DNA of 64,000 nt. It comes from Amycolatopsis suaedae (GTDB lineage: Bacteria; Actinomycetota; Actinomycetes; Mycobacteriales; Pseudonocardiaceae). The position numbers and the translations under genes were made by a program. Positions 9,430 through 17,629 of the stretch are shown in pieces (the stretch's first letter is position 1; the number at the start of each line of letters is the position of its first letter). The notes beneath the pieces were generated by a model. That model ran no database searches, was not told the DNA's origin, and saw nothing but the letters and a program-made list of their open reading frames with translations. The stretch covers positions 108,151 through 172,150 of the forward strand of contig NZ_SFCC01000017.1 of NCBI RefSeq assembly GCF_004214935.1, given 5' to 3'.

Positions 9430-10257
9430 TCACCAGTCGTGGGCGGCGAACTCCGCGAACGTTCCCGGCCGCCTGCCGAGGAGGGCGGGCAGGTCCGCGG
9501 CGACCGCTTCCGCCGCACCCTCGCGGATGAACGCGAACAGCCCGCACAGCGTGTCGACGTAGTCGGCGGCCCAGCCCAGCGCCGCCGCGCCGGCCCGGAA
9601 CTCCTCCTCGCCGACGGCGCGGTAGGCGCGGACCGGAAGACCGTGCGCGGCCCCGGTCGCGGCCAGGTCGGCGAACGTCAGGCTCTCCGGCCCGGTCAGC
9701 GTGTACTCCCGCCCGTCGTGCCCGCCGCGCAGGGTGACGGCGGCGGCCGCCGCGATGTCGCGGGCGTCGATGAAGCTCACCGCCGCCTGTCCCGCCGGCA
9801 GGCTCAGCGTCCCGCCGGAGGCCGCCGCCAGCACGGCCAGCGGGCCCTCGGTGACGTTCTGGTGGAACCAGTTGGGCCGCAGGATCGTCCAGCGCAGTCC
9901 ACTCGCGGCCAGGTGCAGCTCGACCGCCCGCTGGTCGGTCTCCGGTGGCGCGTACTGCATGCCGAGCGCCGTCATCAGCACCACGCGCCGCACACCCGCC
10001 CGTTCGGCGGTGCCGAGGAACTCCACGACCCGCTCACCGAGTCCGGCCACCGACCGATGCCCGTCGTCGCCGCCGGGCAGCACCAGGAACACACTGTCCA
10101 CATCGGACAGGGCGGCGGTCCAGCCGGCTGGCTCGAACCAGTCCAGCGGGACGGCCGACCGCCGCGAAGCCGGACGCGCCGCGACCCCGCGCTCCGCCAG
10201 CGCGGCCAGCACCCGGCTGCCCACCTTGCCGGTCGCGCCGGTCACCAGCACCGTCAT
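9430..10257 (-). CDS. NmrA-like NAD(P)-binding protein
   Basis: 275-residue atypical short-chain dehydrogenase of the NmrA/SDR-a5 type. The N-terminal Rossmann motif VTGATGKVGSRV lies at residues 4-15, and a VVLMTALGM segment stands where the SDR active-site strand lies, with no YxxxK catalytic pair evident. Members bind NAD(P) and act as redox sensors or quinone/isoflavone reductases. Its ATG overlaps the stop of the TetR gene by four bases (ATGA), so regulator and enzyme form one transcript with the TetR first. TetR control by a small substrate of this reductase is a reasonable inference; the substrate is unknown. Confidence 0.87.
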   Translation of the reverse strand: MTVLVTGATGKVGSRVLAALAERGVAARPASRRSAVPLDWFEPAGWTAALSDVDSVFLVLPGGDDGHRSVAGLGERVVEFLGTAERAGVRRVVLMTALGMQYAPPETDQRAVELHLAASGLRWTILRPNWFHQNVTEGPLAVLAAASGGTLSLPAGQAAVSFIDARDIAAAAAVTLRGGHDGREYTLTGPESLTFADLAATGAAHGLPVRAYRAVGEEEFRAGAAALGWAADYVDTLCGLFAFIREGAAEAVAADLPALLGRRPGTFAEFAAHDW

Positions 10258-10865
10258 CGGTCCACCTCCAGGGTCGCGGCGAGCATGTCGGTCAGCACGG
10301 CGGCGAACCCGCCGGGATCGGGCCGGTCGTGCCGCAGGACGGCCGGGAACAGCAGGCCGTCGAGCGCGGCGACGACGACGTCGGTCACCTCGTCCACCGA
10401 GCGGCGGGAACTGAACGCCCCGCTGTCCATGCCGTGCGCCAGCACGTCCAGGAACGGCGCGCGGTAGCGGGCCTGCAGCCGCAGGCTGTGCTCCCGCAGC
10501 TCCTCGTCGTGCGCGGCGGCGGCCCAGAACTCCATGAGCATCCGCCAGACCGGCACCGGCGTGGCGGCACCGCGGGCGATCAGCGCGCACAGGCGGTCCC
10601 ACGGCCCGGTCAGCTCGGCGCCCACCTGCTCCATGGCGGCGACCTCGAGGTCGGTCGACCGGCGCAGGGCCTCGACCAGCATGTCGTCGCGGGTTCCGAA
10701 GTAGCCCTGCAGCGTTCCGACGGCCACGCCGCTGGCCCGCGCCACGTCGGAGAACCGGGTCGCGGCGTAGCCACGCTCGGCGAGCACCTCCGCGGCCACC
10801 GCCAGGATCTCGTCGCGCCTGCCACCACCGGCACGCCGTCGCCGCATCGTCATACGGCGAACCAT
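10254..10865 (-). CDS. TetR family transcriptional regulator
   Basis: 203-residue repressor. The N-terminal helix-turn-helix (residues ~14-60) contains RDEILAVAAEVLAERGY, TRFSDVARASGVAVGTLQGY and FGTRDDMLVEAL; the C-terminal ligand-binding region (CALIARGAATPVPVWRMLMEFW) is of a TetR_C type. The start is ambiguous: ATGs at 10865, 10853 and 10847 all lack a strong ribosome binding site, and the transcript may be leaderless. A 24-bp palindrome centred on CGTACGTACG lies over the 5' end (10864-10887), which points to autoregulation. It is co-transcribed with the NmrA-like gene. Confidence 0.9.
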   Translation of the reverse strand: MVRRMTMRRRRAGGGRRDEILAVAAEVLAERGYAATRFSDVARASGVAVGTLQGYFGTRDDMLVEALRRSTDLEVAAMEQVGAELTGPWDRLCALIARGAATPVPVWRMLMEFWAAAAHDEELREHSLRLQARYRAPFLDVLAHGMDSGAFSSRRSVDEVTDVVVAALDGLLFPAVLRHDRPDPGGFAAVLTDMLAATLEVDR

Positions 10866-10887
10866 ATCACCGTACGTACGACGATAT
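10864..10887. promoter_or_regulatory. TetR operator palindrome
   Basis: ATATCxxCGTACGTACGxxGATAT, a dyad with perfect central 10 bp and matching five-base ends, overlapping the start of the TetR gene. Position and symmetry fit a TetR autoregulatory operator. Confidence 0.65.
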
Positions 10888-10896
10888 GCCAATGGT

Positions 10897-10931
10897 CGCG
10901 AAAACGCCCACGGCCGCGTGGGCCGTGGGCG
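10897..10931 (-). terminator. Rho-independent terminator of ndk
   Basis: Read on the minus strand, an 11-bp GC-rich stem CGCCCACGGCC/GGCCGTGGGCG (10905-10931) with a five-base loop is followed by a TTTT run. It begins 15 bases after the ndk stop. Confidence 0.85.
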
Positions 10932-10945
10932 TCGCCGAAAAGCGC

Positions 10946-11356
10946 TTAGAGCTCCGGGAACCAGAGCTTCAGCTCGCGCTCGGCGGACTCGGCCGAGTCC
11001 GAGCCGTGCACCAGGTTGAACTGCGTCTCCAGGCCGTAGTCGCCGCGGATGGTGCCCGGCGTGGCCTTCTCGACCGGGTCGGTGCCACCGGCCAGCTGCC
11101 GGAACGCCGAGATGGCGCGGACGCCCTCGACGGCGATGGCGACGACGGGGCCGGAGGTGATGAACTCCAGCAGCTCGCCGAAGAACGGCTTGTCCTTGTG
11201 CTCGGCGTAGTGCTCCTCGGCCACCGCGCGCTCGACGGTGCGCAGCTCCAGCGCGGCCAGCGTCAGGCCCTTGCGCTCGATGCGGGCGATGACCTCGCCG
11301 ACCAGACCCCGCGAGACACCGTCGGGCTTGACCAGGACCAGCGTGCGCTCACTCAC
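10946..11356 (-). CDS. ndk: Nucleoside diphosphate kinase
   Basis: 136-residue enzyme that transfers the gamma-phosphate from ATP to NDPs via a phosphohistidine. The sequence is the full canonical fold: ERTLVLVKPDGV at the N-terminus, the active-site block NLVHGSDSAESAERE with the catalytic His, and a GTIRGDYG nucleotide-binding turn. Cytoplasmic hexamer or tetramer in other bacteria. ATG at 11356 is preceded by a GGAGAAAC-type ribosome binding site. It is followed by a strong terminator at 10905-10931. Placement next to folC/DUF4233 is conserved in actinobacteria, although here the phoD gene intervenes. Confidence 0.98.
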   Translation of the reverse strand: MSERTLVLVKPDGVSRGLVGEVIARIERKGLTLAALELRTVERAVAEEHYAEHKDKPFFGELLEFITSGPVVAIAVEGVRAISAFRQLAGGTDPVEKATPGTIRGDYGLETQFNLVHGSDSAESAERELKLWFPEL

Positions 11357-11415
11357 GGTGGTGTTTCTCCTTCATAGTTCACCCAGCTACTTGGGCGGGA
11401 GCCTAGTGGCGCCGG

Positions 11416-12963
11416 TCAGCGCCGCTGCGGGCGGAGGGTGGTCGACCACAGCGAGGCCCCGCGCGAGTCCCGCAGGTGCACGGTCAGCTCGCCGCTGCGG
11501 CCGTCCACGTCGACCTCGCCGAAATGCTGGAACCCGTCCAGCGGCGAGGTGTTCGCCGCCGGCGGGGCCTGCACGAACTCGGCCTTCGGGCCGAACGTCG
11601 GATCGAGCGTGTTGGGACCGAACGCGCCGGCGTGCAGCGGACCGGAGACGAACTCCCAGAACGGGTCGAAGTCGGCGAAGGCTGCCCGGTCCGGCGAGTA
11701 GTGGTGCGCGGCGGTGTAGTGGACGTCGGCGGTCAGCCAGACGACGTTGCGCACCCGCCGCCGCCGCAGTTCCCGCAGCACCCAGGCCAGCTCGTGCTCA
11801 CGCCCGCCGGGCGCGCCGGGCAGGCCGTTGGCGACGCCCTCGATGCCGGCACCGTCCGGCACGGTGAGCCCGACCGGCAGGTCGGCGGCGATCAGCTTCC
11901 AGGTCGCCGTGCTGCGGTCCAGCGCCCGCACCAGCCAGCTCGCCTGCCGCTGTCCCAGCACGTGCCCCTGGCCGGTGCGGTCGGCGGTGTTGGCGTCCTT
12001 GTAGCTGCGCATGTCCAGGACGAACACCTCGACCCGGCTGCCGTAGCGGAAGCTGCGGTACACCCGGCCGTCGACGGCGGCGCGGACGTCGATCGGATGC
12101 CACTCGTGGAATGCCTGGAACGCCCGCCGCGCCAGCACGTCGACCCGCTTCTCGGTGTACTGCGGCAGGTCGAGGATCTCGCCGGGGTACCAGTTGTTGA
12201 CCACCTCGTGGTCGTCCCACTGCACGACGCTGGGCACGGCGGCGGCGAACCGGCGCAGGTTGTCGTCGAGCAGGTTGTAGGCGAACTGCCCGCGGTACTC
12301 GTCCAGCGTCTCGGCGACCTTCGCCTTCTCCGGGGTGACGACGTTGCGCCAGATCCGGCCGTCGGGCAGCGTGACCCGCTCGGTGATCGGGTTGTCCGCG
12401 TAGACGGTGTCCCCGCTGTGCAGGAACAGGTGCGGCTCGCGGGCCGCCATCGCGGCGTAGATCGGCATGCCGCCGATGTCGGGGTTGATGCCCCAGCCCT
12501 GCCCCGCGACGTCGCCGCCCCACACCAGGCGGAGGTCACCCGCACCCAGCGGCGCCGTGCGCAGGCTGCCGGTGAGCGGTTCACCCGTGCCGCGGCCGTC
12601 GAGGTCCTCGGCGGTGACGCGGTAGTGCACCCGCGTGCCCGGCGGCAGCCAGTCCAGGCGCACCTTGCCGGTGCCGCCGGTGTGCGGGCCGACCACCGGA
12701 CCGCGGATACGGCGGGCGCGGCGGAACGACGGGTCGCGGGACACCTCGACGAGCAGCCGGGACGGCTGGTCGGCGCGGCTCCAGACGATGGCGGAGTGCG
12801 CGGTCACGTCGCCGGACTGCACGCCGTGGGTGAGCACCGGCCGGTCGCGGCGGATCAGCGCGGCCGCGGGGAACGTGCCGAGCGTGCCGGCGGCGAGCAC
12901 GCCCGCGCCGAAGGCACCGGCCCGCAGCACGGAGCGGCGTGGGTGGGAGGTCGGTTCGGTCAT
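11416..12963 (-). CDS. phoD: Alkaline phosphatase D (PhoD-like), Tat-exported
   Basis: 515-residue phosphodiesterase/phosphatase of the PhoD family, which uses an Fe/Ca cofactor. The N-terminus HPRRSVLRAGAFGAGVLAAG is a twin-arginine signal, agreeing with export of a folded metalloenzyme. An N-terminal PhoD_N beta domain (THGVQSGDVTAHSAIVWSRA) precedes the catalytic domain, with the metal/active-site blocks VWGGDVAGQGWG, LHSGDTVYAD, VQWDDHEVVNNW and TADVHYTAAHHY. The start is ATG at 12963, as the first methionine ahead of the RR motif. It lies inside the ndk-folC interval as an apparent insertion relative to the most common actinobacterial order. PhoP-type regulation is likely in such genes, but no pho box was identified. 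Confidence 0.93.
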   Translation of the reverse strand: MTEPTSHPRRSVLRAGAFGAGVLAAGTLGTFPAAALIRRDRPVLTHGVQSGDVTAHSAIVWSRADQPSRLLVEVSRDPSFRRARRIRGPVVGPHTGGTGKVRLDWLPPGTRVHYRVTAEDLDGRGTGEPLTGSLRTAPLGAGDLRLVWGGDVAGQGWGINPDIGGMPIYAAMAAREPHLFLHSGDTVYADNPITERVTLPDGRIWRNVVTPEKAKVAETLDEYRGQFAYNLLDDNLRRFAAAVPSVVQWDDHEVVNNWYPGEILDLPQYTEKRVDVLARRAFQAFHEWHPIDVRAAVDGRVYRSFRYGSRVEVFVLDMRSYKDANTADRTGQGHVLGQRQASWLVRALDRSTATWKLIAADLPVGLTVPDGAGIEGVANGLPGAPGGREHELAWVLRELRRRRVRNVVWLTADVHYTAAHHYSPDRAAFADFDPFWEFVSGPLHAGAFGPNTLDPTFGPKAEFVQAPPAANTSPLDGFQHFGEVDVDGRSGELTVHLRDSRGASLWSTTLRPQRR

Positions 12964-13017
12964 GCGCGGATTATTTGCGAGCCGCACGGACCGGCAAACC
13001 AACGACCGGTGAACTCC

Positions 13018-13401
13018 TCAGACCTGCTGGCTGGGCAGGCGGCCCTCGGCCATGCGGCGGGCGACGTCGCGCCGTAGCCAGAACAGCCACAGCCAGGTCG
13101 CCAGGAAGATCAGCCCGATGATGGCCACGGCGGGCAGCGCCACCACGAACGCGATCAGCGCGGCCTGCAACAGCAGGATCACCACGGTGATCCAGGACTG
13201 CCGCAACAGTCCACAGCAGACCAGCAGCGCGGCGGCGATGGCGATCACCGACCAGCCGGTGACGCTGCCGATTCCCGAGCCGAGCCAGGCGACCACCGGC
13301 AGCGCCAGCGCGACGACGATGGCCTCCAGCACCAGCATCCCGGCCATGACCCCGCGGAAGGACTTCATCGGATCCTTGGCCGGCGGGCGTACCTCGCTCA
13401 C
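13018..13401 (-). CDS. DUF4233 family small membrane protein
   Basis: 127-residue protein with four hydrophobic segments (GVMAGMLVLEAIVVALALPVV onward) and a basic tail, matching the DUF4233 family that in actinobacteria sits directly behind folC. It starts with GTG at 13401 and overlaps the folC stop by four bases (GTGA), so the two are translationally coupled. Function is unknown; the conserved linkage suggests a role connected with folate polyglutamylation or the neighbouring nucleotide metabolism, but nothing in the sequence proves this. Confidence 0.88.
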   Translation of the reverse strand: MSEVRPPAKDPMKSFRGVMAGMLVLEAIVVALALPVVAWLGSGIGSVTGWSVIAIAAALLVCCGLLRQSWITVVILLLQAALIAFVVALPAVAIIGLIFLATWLWLFWLRRDVARRMAEGRLPSQQV

Positions 13402-14990
13402 TCCGGCTCCTTCCCGAACAGCGTGCGGGCCTCGCCCGCGGTGACGACCGACCCGGTGATCAGCACCCCGCCGCCGGATAGCGGCTCCTCCGGGTCGTCG
13501 GAGGTCTCGACCAGCCCGACCGCGGTCTCCACGGCGGCGTCCAGCGTCGCGGCGGCGACGACGCGCTCCTCGCCGAACACCGACGTCGCCAGTTGCTCCA
13601 GCTCCAGCACCGGCAGCGCCCTCGGCGAGCGCGGCTGGGTGACGACGACCTCGGACACCACCGGCTCCAGCGCGTCGAGGATGCCACGGGCGTCCTTGTC
13701 GGTGAGCACCCCGACGACGGCGACGAGCTTGCGGAAGCTGAACTCCTCGGCCACGGTCGCGGCCAGCGCGCGGGCACCGTGCGGGTTGTGCGCGGCGTCG
13801 ACCATGATCGCCGGCGCGGCCCGCAGCCGCTCCAGCCTGCCCGGGTTGTTCATCCCGGCGAACGCCTCCCGCACCGCCTCGACGACCAGCTGCCGGTCCT
13901 TGCCCGCACCGAAGAACGCCTCGACGGCGGCCAGCGCGAGCGCGGCGTTGTCGGCCTGGTGCTTGCCGTGCAGCGGCAGGAAGACGTCGTCGTAGACGCC
14001 GCCGAGGCCCTGCAGCGTGAGCAGCTGCCCGCCGACGGCGATCTCGCGGCGCAGCACGGCGAACTCGCTGCCCGCCCTGGCGACGACGGCGTCGACCTCG
14101 ACGGCCCGTTCCAGCAGCACCCGCAGCGCGGCCGGGTCCTGCTCGGCCAGCACGGCGACGCTGCCGGGCTTGATGATCCCGGCCTTCTCACCGGCGATGC
14201 CGGCCAGGTCGCTGCCCAGATACTCGGTGTGGTCGACGTCGATCGGGGTGATGACGGCGACCTGCGCGTCGGCGACGTTGGTGGCGTCCCAGGTGCCGCC
14301 CAGCCCGGTCTCCAGCACGACGGCCTCGGCGGGGGCGTCAGCGAAGGCGGCGAACGCCATGCCGGTGAGCACTTCGAACTTGCTCATCGGGACCTCGCTC
14401 GCCCCGTCGACCATCGTGACGAACGGCTCGACGTCGCGGTAGGTCGCCACGTAGCGCGCGGCCGAGATGGGCATGCCGTCGACGGCGATGCGCTCGGTGA
14501 CCAGCTGCAGGTGCGGGCTGGTGTAGCGGCCGGTGCGCACGCCCATGCGGGTGAGCAGGGCGTCGATCATCCGGGCCGTGGAGCCCTTGCCGTTGGTGCC
14601 GGCGACGTGCAGCACCGGGTAGGTGGTCTGCGGATCGCCGAGCAGGTTGCACAGCGTGCGGACGCGGTCCAGCGACGGTGCGATCTTGGTCTCCGGCCAC
14701 CGCTGGTTCAGCTCGGCCTCGACGGCCCGCAGCTGCGCGCGGGCCTCCGGCCCGTTCTCCTCGGGCAGTTCGTCGGTGCCCTGGTCGTCCAGCTCGTGGG
14801 TGTCCTCACCGGCGGGTACGTCGGGCACCGGGCCCAGCGCGAGGTTGTCGCCGAGCTGGCCCACTCCCCCGACACCGGCGCCCGAACCGCCACCCGCGGT
14901 GTAGGCGGGGTCCTCGCCGTCGACGATCTCGTCGATGCCGGCGTAGCCGTCCAGGTGACCGGCCTCCGGCTCTTCCGCGTCTCGCGGCAC
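13398..14990 (-). CDS. folC: Folylpolyglutamate synthase / dihydrofolate synthase
   Basis: ATP-dependent Mur-ligase-type enzyme that adds glutamate to dihydropteroate and folates in the cytoplasm. The catalytic region begins after ~100 residues: HVAGTNGKGST (P-loop), YTSPHLQLVTERI, ETGLGGTWDATN (omega-loop) and VDAAHNPHGA. Length 530 is greater than usual because of an acidic N-terminal extension of about 80 residues (GYAGIDEIVDGEDPAY, Gly-rich linker, ELPEE), typical of several actinobacterial FolC. GTG at 14990 has GGGAG five bases upstream; earlier in-frame starts have none. It is followed by DUF4233 with a GTGA overlap. Confidence 0.95.
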   Translation of the reverse strand: MPRDAEEPEAGHLDGYAGIDEIVDGEDPAYTAGGGSGAGVGGVGQLGDNLALGPVPDVPAGEDTHELDDQGTDELPEENGPEARAQLRAVEAELNQRWPETKIAPSLDRVRTLCNLLGDPQTTYPVLHVAGTNGKGSTARMIDALLTRMGVRTGRYTSPHLQLVTERIAVDGMPISAARYVATYRDVEPFVTMVDGASEVPMSKFEVLTGMAFAAFADAPAEAVVLETGLGGTWDATNVADAQVAVITPIDVDHTEYLGSDLAGIAGEKAGIIKPGSVAVLAEQDPAALRVLLERAVEVDAVVARAGSEFAVLRREIAVGGQLLTLQGLGGVYDDVFLPLHGKHQADNAALALAAVEAFFGAGKDRQLVVEAVREAFAGMNNPGRLERLRAAPAIMVDAAHNPHGARALAATVAEEFSFRKLVAVVGVLTDKDARGILDALEPVVSEVVVTQPRSPRALPVLELEQLATSVFGEERVVAAATLDAAVETAVGLVETSDDPEEPLSGGGVLITGSVVTAGEARTLFGKEPE

Positions 14991-15057
14991 ACACACTCCC
15001 AAGTCTCGGACGGACCAGCCGAGTCTACGAGTGCCCGGATTCGGGCAGGGTGGTGAC

Positions 15058-15666
15058 GTGCCCTTCAACCACAACGACCACTACCACCCGCTGCTGCTGC
15101 GCCACGTTCCGGCGGGGGCCCGCACGGCCTTGGACGTCGGCTGCGGCCTCGGCACGTTCGCGCGCAGGCTGGCCGCCACCGGGCTGGAGGTGACCGGGCT
15201 GGACGCGTCCAGGGAGATGGTGAGTGCCGCGCGGGCGCTCGGGCCGGATACCGTCACCTACCGGCACGCCGACGTGACGGCGGAGGACCTGCCTGCCGGC
15301 GGGTACGACTTCGTGTCCTGCCTGGCCGCCCTGCACCACATGCCGTTCGAGACGGTGGCGAAGCTGCGCGACGCGCTCGCGCCGGGTGGTGTGCTGGTCG
15401 TGCTGGGCATGGCCAGGGCCCGGAAGGTGCGGGAGTTCGCGGCCTGGACCGCCGCCGTCGCGCTGGACCAGCCGCCGAAGCTGGCGGTGCGGCTGGGTGA
15501 GCGGCTCAACGGCGGTGCCGCCCCGCTGCCGGTGATGCCGATGCGGGACCCGGACCAGACGATGACCCAGGTGCGCCGCGAGTCGGCCCGGCTGCTGCCC
15601 GGCAGCAGCGTGCGGGTGCTGCTGTTCTGGCGTTACCTGCTGACCTACCGCGCGCCGGTGGCATAG
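15058..15666 (+). CDS. Class I SAM-dependent methyltransferase
   Basis: 202-residue methyltransferase of unknown substrate. Motif I is LDVGCGLGTFARRL, the acidic residue after beta-2 is in GLDASREM, motif II lies near YDFVSCLAALHHM and motif III in LAPGGVLVVLGMA. The C-terminal third (MPMRDPDQTMTQVRRESARL) resembles UbiE/Methyltransf_11 relatives. GTG at 15058 is preferred because an AGGGTGG element lies upstream; GTG at 15031 is an alternative. It is divergent from folC (67 bases between starts) and is followed by a hairpin at 15672-15701. Confidence 0.85.
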   Translation: MPFNHNDHYHPLLLRHVPAGARTALDVGCGLGTFARRLAATGLEVTGLDASREMVSAARALGPDTVTYRHADVTAEDLPAGGYDFVSCLAALHHMPFETVAKLRDALAPGGVLVVLGMARARKVREFAAWTAAVALDQPPKLAVRLGERLNGGAAPLPVMPMRDPDQTMTQVRRESARLLPGSSVRVLLFWRYLLTYRAPVA

Positions 15667-15671
15667 AAGAA

Positions 15672-15701
15672 CCCACACCCCCGGGTCAGCGAGGGTGTGG
15701 G
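15672..15701 (+). terminator. Probable terminator after methyltransferase
   Basis: Nine-base perfect stem CCCACACCC/GGGTGTGGG with a 12-base loop, six bases after the methyltransferase stop. There is no T-run, as is usual in these GC-rich genomes. Confidence 0.6.
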
Positions 15702-15904
15702 CCACAGCGAGGAGCGATCCGGCAATCACCCTCGCGCCTTCCGCGCCCGCCGGGGCAGGGGGCGCGAGCCGTGAATCCGGTTCGCGTCTCACCGGTGAGC
15801 GCTGATGCAGCGACTCTACGAAGTACTTCCGATTCAGACAAGCGAAAGACCGTTGCAGCTAACCGAAACGCGCCCGAAACACCCGAATGGAGTCCCCGAC
15901 TTGA
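15702..15904. other. Intergenic stretch without recognisable gene
   Basis: About 200 bases between the methyltransferase hairpin and the first P450 promoter. It becomes locally AT-richer after 15800; no ORF with a ribosome binding site and no hairpin is seen. Confidence 0.5.
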
Positions 15905-15942
15905 CGAACACAAACGTTCATTTCTGACGGTTGCTGTACAGT
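15905..15942 (+). promoter_or_regulatory. P450-1 promoter with GAAC-N6-GTTC operator
   Basis: GAAC ACAAAC GTTC (15906-15919) followed by ATTT and TACAGT (15937-15942), a good -10. The predicted transcript would begin about 15949, at or one base before the ATG, hence leaderless. The same element, GAACATCAACGTTCATTT, stands upstream of the second P450. Confidence 0.6.
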
Positions 15943-15949
15943 CGCGGCC

Positions 15950-17191
15950 ATGTCGATCCTCAACGACGTGAGCCGGGTCCTGAAGTACCGGGCCCGCAAC
16001 GCCGCGGTCGCGATCATGGCCCGCACGGGCGACCCGCTGTGCCGGATCATGCACCGCCCGGCCGGGGAGCACACCGTCTACGCCGAGCTGCGTGCCCGCG
16101 GCCCGGTGCACCAGCCGAAGCAGGGACCGCCGCTGCTGCTGTCCCACCGCCTGTGCTCGGAGGTACTGCGGGACACGAGGATCGGCATGCGCCTGCCCGG
16201 CGGCCGGTCGGCGAGCCCGAACAACACCCTGTCCGGCACGTTCATCGAATACGACCCGCCGGACCACACGCGGCTGCGGCGGCTGGCGGCGCCGGCGTTC
16301 CGGCCCAGGCTGCTGCGCGACTACCGCACCAGGATCGAGAAGGTCACCCTGGACCTGCTGCACTCCGCCGTGCGCAAGGGCGAGTTCGACCTGGTCACCG
16401 ACTTCGCCTCGCCGCTGCCCATCGCGGTCATCAGCGACCTGCTCGGCATCCCCGACGAGCACGCCGACCGGTTCGCCCGCAACGGCAGGCTGATGGCCGA
16501 GTCGCCCATGGGTACCAGCCGGCTCGGTCACCAGCGCGCGATCAACGCCGCGATCGCCGACCTCGGCCGGCTGTTCGCCGACCTGATGGAGCAGCGCCGG
16601 GCCGACCCGCGCGACGACGTCATCAGCCTGCTCACCGCCGCCGAGTCCGAGGACCGGATCACCGCGGACGAGCTGGTCAAGACATGCGGACTGCTGCTCA
16701 TCGCCGGGTTCGAGACCACGGTCAACCTGATCGGCAACGCGACCAAGCTCCTGACCGACGACCACCCCGCGCAGTGGGCCCTGCTCAAGCAGGATCCGGA
16801 CCTGGCGCCGCGTGCCGTGGAGGAGGTTCTGCGGTACGCGCCGCCGGTTCCGTTCGCCAGCAGGATCTGCCAGGAGACCGTCGACCTCGACGGGCGGTCC
16901 CTGCCGCCGAAGACCATGCTGATGCTGCTGTTCGCCGCCGCCAACCGCGACCCGGAGGCCTACGCCGAGCCGGACCAGTTCCTGCTGGAGCGCGCCGCCG
17001 GCGAGCCCGAGCACCTGTCGTTCTCCAGCGGCATCCACTACTGCCTCGGCGCGCCGCTGGCCCGCATGGAAGGCGAGGTCGCGCTGCGGGCGATGATCGA
17101 GCTGATGCCGAACCTGCGCGTCATCGGGGAGCCGACCCCGCGGCCGACCAACGTGCTCCGCGGCTACCTGCACCTGCCCGTCGCCGTCTGA
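15950..17191 (+). CDS. Cytochrome P450 (copy 1)
   Basis: 413-residue bacterial class I monooxygenase. Diagnostic motifs are the I-helix oxygen-binding AGFETT, the K-helix EEVLR (ExxR), and the heme ligand Cys in FSSGIHYCLGAPLARME. It has no membrane anchor, as normal for soluble actinomycete P450s, so it needs an external ferredoxin and reductase, neither of which is adjacent. The downstream P450 at 17630 is its close paralogue, with shared long identical blocks such as FDLVTDFASPLPIAVISDLL. Substrate cannot be assigned; the absence of biosynthetic genes nearby argues for a detoxification or tailoring role under a dedicated regulator. Confidence 0.95.
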   Translation: MSILNDVSRVLKYRARNAAVAIMARTGDPLCRIMHRPAGEHTVYAELRARGPVHQPKQGPPLLLSHRLCSEVLRDTRIGMRLPGGRSASPNNTLSGTFIEYDPPDHTRLRRLAAPAFRPRLLRDYRTRIEKVTLDLLHSAVRKGEFDLVTDFASPLPIAVISDLLGIPDEHADRFARNGRLMAESPMGTSRLGHQRAINAAIADLGRLFADLMEQRRADPRDDVISLLTAAESEDRITADELVKTCGLLLIAGFETTVNLIGNATKLLTDDHPAQWALLKQDPDLAPRAVEEVLRYAPPVPFASRICQETVDLDGRSLPPKTMLMLLFAAANRDPEAYAEPDQFLLERAAGEPEHLSFSSGIHYCLGAPLARMEGEVALRAMIELMPNLRVIGEPTPRPTNVLRGYLHLPVAV

Positions 17192-17209
17192 CCCGCGCCC
17201 GCGTGCGCG

Positions 17210-17578
17210 CTACAGGTCCGGCAGCGGGTCGGGCGGCGCGGCGTCGCGGCGGCGCAGGTCCGCGTCGGCGGCGTTGACGACGGCGACGTACTCGTCGTCC
17301 ACCTCGTACTCCATACCGTTGAACTCGAACCACGGCGTCAGCGAACCGACCTCCACCGGCCCGATCCGCTGGTTACGCGGGTTGACCGCGAGCACCGACC
17401 TGGGTTTACGCCGGCTCCAGAGCCCGGTGGACAGCACGGTGATCGACCGGTCGGTCACCACGAAGAGCACGCTGGGCGTGACAGAACCACGTAGATCGGC
17501 CGGGAAGACGTACTGGATCTCGTCGCCGGGGTCGAGGAATGCGCGGATCTTCCTGCGGATCGCCGAGGTCACGGGCAT
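17210..17578 (-). CDS. Conserved hypothetical, PH-like small protein
   Basis: 122-residue cytoplasmic protein lying head to head with the second P450. It contains GDEIQYVFPADLRGS, VLFVVTDRSITVLSTG and FEFNGMEYEVDDEYVAVVNAAD, alternating beta strands that resemble bacterial PH-like domain proteins of actinomycetes. ATG at 17578 is the start that fits the divergent promoter; an upstream extension of the frame runs into the P450 coding region. No catalytic motif is visible. It lies between the two P450 genes, and the operator at 17595-17610 lies between its start and that of P450-2, so both may respond to the same regulator (inference). Confidence 0.7.
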   Translation of the reverse strand: MPVTSAIRRKIRAFLDPGDEIQYVFPADLRGSVTPSVLFVVTDRSITVLSTGLWSRRKPRSVLAVNPRNQRIGPVEVGSLTPWFEFNGMEYEVDDEYVAVVNAADADLRRRDAAPPDPLPDL

Positions 17579-17594
17579 GCCCCAAACTACCGCG

Positions 17595-17622
17595 TGAACA
17601 TCAACGTTCATTTCCGTATATT
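17595..17622 (+). promoter_or_regulatory. P450-2 promoter with TGAAC-N6-GTTCA operator
   Basis: TGAAC ATCAAC GTTCA (17595-17610) and a -10 TATATT at 17617-17622, giving a predicted start about 17629, one base before the ATG at 17630. It matches the element ahead of P450-1. Confidence 0.65.
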
Positions 17623-17629
17623 CGTGTAC

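Noticed and set aside
15906..15919. SOS (LexA) box ahead of P450-1
   Set aside because: GAAC and GTTC are separated by six bases instead of the four of the actinobacterial SOS box.
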